Shown piece after piece: positions 7,354 through 11,376 of a DNA stretch of 11,376 nucleotides. Numbering within the stretch: position 1 is the stretch's first letter; every line of letters starts with the position of its first letter. The notes under the pieces are model-generated. The model saw nothing but the letters and a program-made list of their open reading frames with translations. It was not told the origin of the DNA and did not search any database. The position numbers and the translations under genes were made by a program. The stretch covers positions 1-11,376 of the forward strand of contig CAZDSH010000048.1 of assembly GCA_964508195.1 (NCBI GenBank), given 5' to 3'. This stretch comes from JAAYEV01 sp964508195. Lineage in GTDB: Bacteria > Bacillota > Clostridia > Ch29.

Positions 7354-7947
7354 ATGAGGTCCCCACATTATTTAAAGAGATTCGTTCCGATTCTTGGGAT
7401 TACATTGTTCATAGCCTTTGCTTTGGGCTATTATTTTATAAACGATAAAGAGCCCGATAGCTTACAAAGGCCGGAGGGGGAAGCATCTGCTGAAAAAGTA
7501 GGCGAAAATACAAGGGAGGATACCGTTACGGGTTATGTATCCAAACCGAGGACGACTCTTAATACAAGGCTTATACTTAAGACATTGTATACACAATGCG
7601 GCCATACCGTGGTCCAAAGGCATGAGATCAAAGGCCCGTTAATAGGCTTAGACAAGGAAGGGCTTCTTGGATTCTACCCCGGCTGGACCGTAGAAAAGTT
7701 TGGGGATGAAGAGATAATTCTATCCGCCAAGGTTGAGGGCCCCTGTCCGGGGCATTATGTCTTAAAGTCAAATAACGATTATATCGCTATATATGAAATA
7801 GCCGAAAACGGTGAGGAGGTATTCGTTGAGGATACGGACATACCCCTTTCAATATTACGCCTTAGGGATCAGGACAGGATAAGGGAGGGCTTATTACTCG
7901 ATGATATAGAGGAGGTAAACCGTTATCTCGAGGATTTCGGCAGTTAA
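7354..7947 (+). CDS. BofC-like membrane-anchored extracytoplasmic protein
   Basis: A protein of 197 residues with one N-terminal membrane segment (about 10-28) and the rest outside or in the forespore intermembrane space. A low-complexity polar linker (about 31-65) leads to a domain at 66-135. The C-terminal part, 136-197, holds DYIAIYE, an L-R-x-x-D-x-x-x-I-REGLLLDD stretch and a terminal VNRYLEDFGS, resembling the BofC C-terminal domain. In Bacillus subtilis BofC is a secreted forespore protein that restrains the SpoIVB protease and lies next to ruvA-ruvB; ruv genes also follow here, which supports the call. The sigma-K checkpoint role may not apply in Clostridia. C82-G-H84 and C131-P-G-H134 could form a metal site or a disulfide. 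GGAGG at 7340-7344 supports ATG 7354 over the upstream ATG at 7306. Confidence 0.7.
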   Translation: MRSPHYLKRFVPILGITLFIAFALGYYFINDKEPDSLQRPEGEASAEKVGENTREDTVTGYVSKPRTTLNTRLILKTLYTQCGHTVVQRHEIKGPLIGLDKEGLLGFYPGWTVEKFGDEEIILSAKVEGPCPGHYVLKSNNDYIAIYEIAENGEEVFVEDTDIPLSILRLRDQDRIREGLLLDDIEEVNRYLEDFGS

Positions 7948-8294
7948 TGTAATGCTTTAAGTATTGCTTCAATACATGTAATAACGATGGTTTGCCGAGT
8001 TAATGCAAAACATTATGGCGATCGTATTGGCGGGTATCAACGAAAAGGGGCCCATGTACTCTCTTTAACAAAATTACGATAAAAACGGTGACCGGATACG
8101 GTTAACAAATATCTGATAAAGGATAGAACAGCCTATACTGTTCTTTTTTTCGTTTATCCCGGGAGCTAGAGGATGTATGTATGACTCCGGAAAGAACGGG
8201 GCTTCTAGTAGGTGTAAATATTTTTTCATAAAAGGGATAAGGGCCTTACTGTCGAATATTCTAAAAGGGGACATAATGTGGGGGTGAAGGGGAA
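7948..8294 (+). other. 347-bp gap between the bofC-like gene and ruvC
   Basis: No convincing gene is seen. A short hairpin (GTATTG 7961-7966 with CAATAC 7970-7975) lies after the bofC-like stop without a T-tract. A frame at 8011-8064 would encode a 17-residue peptide (MAIVLAGINEKGPMYSL) but has no clear ribosome-binding site. A good terminator sits at 8125-8150. The remaining 144 bp before ruvC are purine-rich towards the end and contain the ruvC ribosome-binding site. I found no strong promoter match and no T-box or other named leader motif. The open frame on the opposite strand (8074-8274) runs through the terminator and is not credible. Confidence 0.5.
8125..8150 (+). terminator. Rho-independent terminator upstream of ruvC
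   Basis: AGAACAG (8125-8131) pairs with CTGTTCT (8138-8144) around the loop CCTATA, directly followed by a T-run to 8150. It lies 177 bp after the bofC-like stop and 144 bp before ruvC. It either ends the bofC transcript late, so that ruvC has its own promoter, or ends a short RNA or leader. Confidence 0.75.
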
Positions 8295-8789
8295 TTGAGG
8301 ATTGTAGGGATAGATCCCGGTATAGCCGTTACGGGGTACGGAATAATAGATAAAACAGGCAACAGCTTTAGGCCCGTCGCCTATGGGAAGGTGACCACCG
8401 AGGCCGGGCTCGATACCTGCCAACGGTTGGTGCATATTTATAGGCACCTTTTAGACGTAATAGAGCTATACAAACCGCAATGCGCAGCGGTGGAAGAATT
8501 GTTTTTTAATAAAAATGTTAAAACTGCCATAACAGTCGGGCAGGCAAGGGGGGTAGCGATACTTGCTGCCGCAAACGCCGGGCTGGATTTGTTCGAATAT
8601 ACGCCATTGCAGGTGAAGCAGGCTGTTGTAGGATATGGCCGGGCACAGAAAAGGCAGGTACAGGAACTAGTGAAGTTATTGCTCAAGCTAGAGGAGATTC
8701 CAAGGCCCGACGATGTGGCGGATGCCCTTGCGGTAGCCCTTTGTCATGGTAGTACATATAGGATGCAACGCATATTGGATAGGAGCTGA
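8295..8789 (+). CDS. ruvC: Holliday junction resolvase RuvC
   Basis: Endonuclease that cuts Holliday junctions symmetrically during recombination and repair, acting as a dimer together with RuvAB. The 164-residue length is typical. The RNase H-like fold shows the four acidic catalytic residues: D7 in GIDPG, E67 in AAVEELFF, and D140 and D143 in DDVADALA. The start is TTG at 8295 after the purine-rich GGGGGTGAAGGGGAA, giving the family start MRIVGIDPG. It is the first gene of a tight ruvC-ruvA-ruvB-DUF2905 run. Its stop is 4 bases before the ruvA start, and the ruvA ribosome-binding site lies inside the ruvC end. Expression probably starts in the gap upstream, after the terminator at 8125-8150. 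Confidence 0.96.
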   Translation: MRIVGIDPGIAVTGYGIIDKTGNSFRPVAYGKVTTEAGLDTCQRLVHIYRHLLDVIELYKPQCAAVEELFFNKNVKTAITVGQARGVAILAAANAGLDLFEYTPLQVKQAVVGYGRAQKRQVQELVKLLLKLEEIPRPDDVADALAVALCHGSTYRMQRILDRS

Positions 8790-8793
8790 AATT

Positions 8794-9372
8794 ATGATTT
8801 CTTTTATAAGGGGCAAGGTACAGGATTTAGATGATGATACTATATGCATAGATGTAAATGGTATCGGGTACAGCGTGTTTTCATCGGCGGATGCTATATC
8901 AAAGGCCGTACCCGGTGAAACTATAAAGCTTTATACTAAGATGATGGTTCGTGAAGATTCTATGTCCCTTTACGGGTTTGCACAAAAGGATGAGCTCCGT
9001 TTATTTGAAAAGCTAATAACCGTTAGCAGGGTAGGCCCCAAGGTGGCCCTGGGGATATTATCCAGTATGCCCCCCGCAAGGTTTGCCGCCCTAGTAACAG
9101 GGGGCAATGTTGAGGAGCTTACACATATACCGGGTATAGGTAAAAAGACCGGGGAGCGCATCATACTAGAGCTAAAGGATAAGCTGGATACATTCGTCGA
9201 GGATTCTATGCAAAGACCGGTATCAGATAATAGGAAAGAGGCCATGGAAGCTTTGATAGCCCTTGGCTTTAGCGCAGCCGGCGTTCGTAGGGCTTTATCG
9301 GAGATAGATGAAAATGAAGCTTCTGATACGGCCCAGCTTATAAAATTGTGCCTTAAAATATTAAAATCATAA
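8794..9372 (+). CDS. ruvA: Holliday junction branch migration complex subunit RuvA
   Basis: Tetrameric protein that binds the four-way junction and loads the RuvB motor. It has 192 residues in three domains. An OB-fold (about 1-62) begins MISFIRGKV. A helix-hairpin-helix domain holds two copies of the motif, VSRVGPKVALGIL (77-89) and IPGIGKKTGERI (112-123). After a short linker comes the C-terminal RuvB-contacting domain (about 146-191). The open frame extends upstream into ruvC, but AGGAG (8781-8785) points to ATG 8794, which gives the standard N-terminus. The ruvB start lies 20 bp downstream. Confidence 0.96.
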   Translation: MISFIRGKVQDLDDDTICIDVNGIGYSVFSSADAISKAVPGETIKLYTKMMVREDSMSLYGFAQKDELRLFEKLITVSRVGPKVALGILSSMPPARFAALVTGGNVEELTHIPGIGKKTGERIILELKDKLDTFVEDSMQRPVSDNRKEAMEALIALGFSAAGVRRALSEIDENEASDTAQLIKLCLKILKS

Positions 9373-9392
9373 GGGGTAAGGGGATAATATAT

Positions 9393-10394
9393 ATGAAGGA
9401 CAGGGTAGTTTCCGCTGAACTGAAAGAAGGGGATGGTATTATCGAATCCGGTCTGCGGCCACGATTTTTAAAAGAATATATAGGCCAGGACAAGGTTAAA
9501 GAAAAACTATCTATATTTATGGGTGCGGCGAAAAAAAGGGGCGAATCCCTTGACCATGTGCTGTTGTACGGGCCACCGGGCCTAGGCAAGACTACTATGG
9601 CGGGAATAATAGCTAACGAGATGGGTGTGGATATAAGGATAACCTCGGGACCGGTCATAGAAAGGACCGGCGATTTAGCGGCGATATTGACAAATCTAGG
9701 AGACAACGATGTACTGTTTATAGATGAAATACATAGGCTTAACAGAAGTGTGGAGGAGATCCTGTATCCGGCTATGGAGGATTACGCGTTAGATATAATA
9801 ATAGGTAAAGGCCCCAGCGCAAGATCCATAAGGCTTGATCTGCCGCGGTTCACATTAGTAGGCGCAACCACCAGGGCGGGGATGCTCACTTCACCTTTAC
9901 GGGAAAGGTTCGGCATAATATCAAGGCTTGATTTTTATGGGGTACAGAACCTAGAAAGGATTTTAATGCGCTCCGCCGGTATACTGAACGTAAAGATAAG
10001 CGAAGAAGCGGCTAGGGAGATCGCCGCCCGTTCAAGGGGTACGCCTAGGATAGCAAACAGATTGCTTAAAAGGATACGGGATTATTCCCAGATAAGGGCC
10101 GAGGGAAGGATAGATCTCACGGTTACGAAGGAAGCCCTGGAACTCTTAGAAGTCGATGGGGGCGGCCTTGATGAGCTAGACAGGCTTATTTTAAAGACTA
10201 TTATAGATAAATTCGACGGCGGTCCCGTGGGGCTTGATACGATATCCGCAGCCGTTGGTGAGGAAAGCGTTACGATTGAAGACGTTATAGAACCTTTTTT
10301 ATTACAAAAGGGCTTCATAAACAGAACATCCCGGGGCCGTATTGCTACAGCCCTTGCATATAAGCATCTTGGTAGGGGAATGAAGGGGGAATGA
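9393..10394 (+). CDS. ruvB: Holliday junction branch migration ATPase RuvB
   Basis: Hexameric AAA+ ATPase that pumps DNA through the RuvA-bound junction. It has 333 residues, the normal length. An N-terminal segment ending in LRPRFLKEYIGQ is followed by Walker A GPPGLGKTT (60-68), Walker B LFIDEIH (108-114), sensor 1 GATT (157-160) and TSPLRERFG (166-174), which holds the arginine finger region. The lid contains SRGTPRIANRLLKRIRDY. The C-terminal winged helix (about 255-330) ends in the conserved TSRGRIATALAYKHLG. The ATG follows AAGGGGTAAGGGGATA at workable spacing. DUF2905 begins 4 bp after its stop, consistent with one operon. Confidence 0.97.
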   Translation: MKDRVVSAELKEGDGIIESGLRPRFLKEYIGQDKVKEKLSIFMGAAKKRGESLDHVLLYGPPGLGKTTMAGIIANEMGVDIRITSGPVIERTGDLAAILTNLGDNDVLFIDEIHRLNRSVEEILYPAMEDYALDIIIGKGPSARSIRLDLPRFTLVGATTRAGMLTSPLRERFGIISRLDFYGVQNLERILMRSAGILNVKISEEAAREIAARSRGTPRIANRLLKRIRDYSQIRAEGRIDLTVTKEALELLEVDGGGLDELDRLILKTIIDKFDGGPVGLDTISAAVGEESVTIEDVIEPFLLQKGFINRTSRGRIATALAYKHLGRGMKGE

Positions 10395-10398
10395 AAAA

Positions 10399-10617
10399 AT
10401 GAGCCTTGATGCGATCGGCAAAACAATGCTCACTATAGGGCTTTTACTGGTTTTCCTAGGCGGGTTGATGGTGTTATTTAGCAAACTAGGCTTAGGCAGG
10501 TTGCCCGGAGATATCTACATGAAAAGGGGTAATATGACATTCTATTTCCCCTTAGCTACTTCTATAATAGTGAGCTTGATACTTACACTGATATTAAATT
10601 TTATACTACGAAAATGA
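10399..10617 (+). CDS. DUF2905 family small membrane protein
   Basis: A membrane protein of 72 residues with two segments (about 10-28 and 51-69). Between them is the family signature GRLPGDIYMKRGNMTFYFPLATSI (33-56). Its function is unknown. It starts 4 bp after the ruvB stop and uses the GGGGGAA at the ruvB end as ribosome-binding site, so it is very likely translated from the ruv mRNA. Association with ruvB suggests only shared expression, since the protein has no visible DNA-related motif. Its stop lies 16 bp from the end of the convergent PsiE-like gene. I see no clear terminator between them. Confidence 0.88.
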   Translation: MSLDAIGKTMLTIGLLLVFLGGLMVLFSKLGLGRLPGDIYMKRGNMTFYFPLATSIIVSLILTLILNFILRK

Positions 10618-10633
10618 TAATGGATCTGTATTA

Positions 10634-11260
10634 TTATTCCATAGAATCCAGCTTATCCAGTTTAATTTTTTCTATAAGGTCCCCGGTAGCGGATATTATC
10701 TGCATGTTCACATCGGCTATATGGAAGTTCTTGCCCACTTCTATGTCTTCGCTATGGGTTTCGGCAAGGCTTACTATGACACCGCCTAGGGTGTTGGCTA
10801 TGCCCTCGGGGATATGGCAACCTATTATTCTGTTCGTATCCTTTATAGAGGTAGCGGCGCTCAGGGTGGTGCCCCCTATATCGCTTATCTTGTGTACGAA
10901 CAGGAACCGCCTTATGGCGAACAGACCCGCCAATGCAATAACCCCTATAAGGAATTCGTAAGTTTCGCTAGTATAAATAAGCACCTTACGGGCAATGGCA
11001 AAGAACATGACCTCTATCACGCTACCCGGCGTATGTCGTATTAACATAAGGGATAGCTCTAGACCTATGACCAAAAGCAATATATAGCCTAACAAGTCCT
11101 GGAAATTGTCGTATATGTCCGGTGGTTGCGAAAAGAGTATGATTTTAATATAATGAAACAGCTCAATAGCACCTATAATTACGCTTATGATGACAAAGGC
11201 AGCGAGAATCGTTTCTAAATATAATACTGCCTTTTGTATACGCTTATTAGTGCGTTGCAT
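10634..11260 (-). CDS. PsiE-like membrane protein with a C-terminal soluble domain
   Basis: A protein of 208 residues. The N-terminal half has about four membrane segments (12-35, 54-74, 80-96 and 100-120). The stretch LLLVIGLELSLMLIRHTPGSVIEVMFFAIARK (61-92) resembles the phosphate-starvation-inducible PsiE family, whose biochemical role is not established. Residues about 125-205 form a soluble domain (GGTTLSAATSIKDTN at 129-143, GKNFHIADVNMQI at 176-188) that classic PsiE lacks; a resemblance to regulatory TrkA-C-type domains is only a guess. The ATG at 11260 is preceded by GGAAGGAGGG at 8-base spacing, with a good promoter at 11364-11336. It is a single-gene unit convergent with the ruv operon. 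No Pho-box-like repeat was identified upstream. Confidence 0.7.
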   Translation of the reverse strand: MQRTNKRIQKAVLYLETILAAFVIISVIIGAIELFHYIKIILFSQPPDIYDNFQDLLGYILLLVIGLELSLMLIRHTPGSVIEVMFFAIARKVLIYTSETYEFLIGVIALAGLFAIRRFLFVHKISDIGGTTLSAATSIKDTNRIIGCHIPEGIANTLGGVIVSLAETHSEDIEVGKNFHIADVNMQIISATGDLIEKIKLDKLDSME

Positions 11261-11335
11261 GGGTTCTACCCTCCTTCCTTTGCAAACCTTATAAAAATTT
11301 TTTAATGATACTAGAATTTTTGTATTTCCATTATT

Positions 11336-11364
11336 TTTATATCATATAGCAATGTTTTTATCAA
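11336..11364 (-). promoter_or_regulatory. Candidate sigma-A promoter of the PsiE-like gene
   Basis: Read on the minus strand, TTGATA (11364-11359) and TATAAA (11341-11336) are separated by exactly 17 bp, close to the consensus. Transcription would start near 11329, giving an AT-rich leader of about 70 nt before the GGAGGG site and the ATG at 11260. Confidence 0.55.
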
Positions 11365-11376
11365 TGCTTTTAAATG

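Noticed and set aside
8074..8274. 66-residue open frame on the minus strand
   Set aside because: It runs through the terminator at 8125-8150, has no ribosome-binding site and no recognisable protein features.
8151..8294. Riboswitch or T-box leader before ruvC
   Set aside because: No T-box sequence or other recognisable riboswitch core is present; only short weak stems can be drawn.
8746..8793. Upstream start extending RuvA by 16 residues into ruvC
   Set aside because: The extension has no family similarity, and AGGAG points to ATG 8794, which gives the standard RuvA N-terminus.
10614..10961. 115-residue open frame on the plus strand
   Set aside because: It lies wholly opposite the PsiE-like gene, which has a good ribosome-binding site, promoter and family similarity.

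Overview
The window looks like chromosomal core DNA of a low-to-medium GC Firmicute, most likely a member of the Clostridia. The signs are strong purine-rich ribosome-binding sites, frequent TTG/GTG starts, heavy use of ATA, CTA and AGG codons, a BofC-like gene beside the ruv genes, DUF3189 and DUF2905 family proteins, and half-size TauE/SafE proteins. The ATA/AGG bias would fit a thermophilic anaerobe, but that is inference. No plasmid, phage, IS or CRISPR signature was seen.

Layout. Positions 1-54 are the 3' part of a tRNA-Asn. A secreted protein with a C-terminal GH26-type (mannanase-like) catalytic domain and two N-terminal repeat-like domains follows (218-2185). It faces a DUF3189 protein across a bidirectional terminator. 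A divergent intergenic region then leads to a NUDIX-fold protein whose Nudix box lacks most of its metal-binding glutamates. Next, on the minus strand, come two half-length TauE/SafE membrane proteins that lie in the same reading frame and are separated only by one TAA codon. Divergent from them is nadE, followed 21 bp later by a YebC-family gene.

A neurotransmitter:sodium symporter (NSS) gene ends in a perfect 34-bp palindromic terminator. A membrane-anchored BofC-like protein follows, then a 347-bp gap with its own terminator, and then a compact ruvC-ruvA-ruvB-DUF2905 run. This last run is the Holliday-junction resolution module: RuvA binds the junction, RuvB drives branch migration and RuvC cuts. 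The window closes with a convergent minus-strand PsiE-like membrane protein, with a good promoter upstream at the right edge.

Most genes are recognisable families, and I see no convincing new multi-gene system. The items most worth a second look are the in-frame split TauE pair, the degenerate NUDIX protein, the duplicated N-terminal domains of the GH26 protein with an Asn before its acid/base Glu, the C-x-H / C-x2-H pairs of the BofC-like protein, and the gap between bofC and ruvC. Five start sites were moved downstream of the longest open frame because clear ribosome-binding sites and family N-termini support it.
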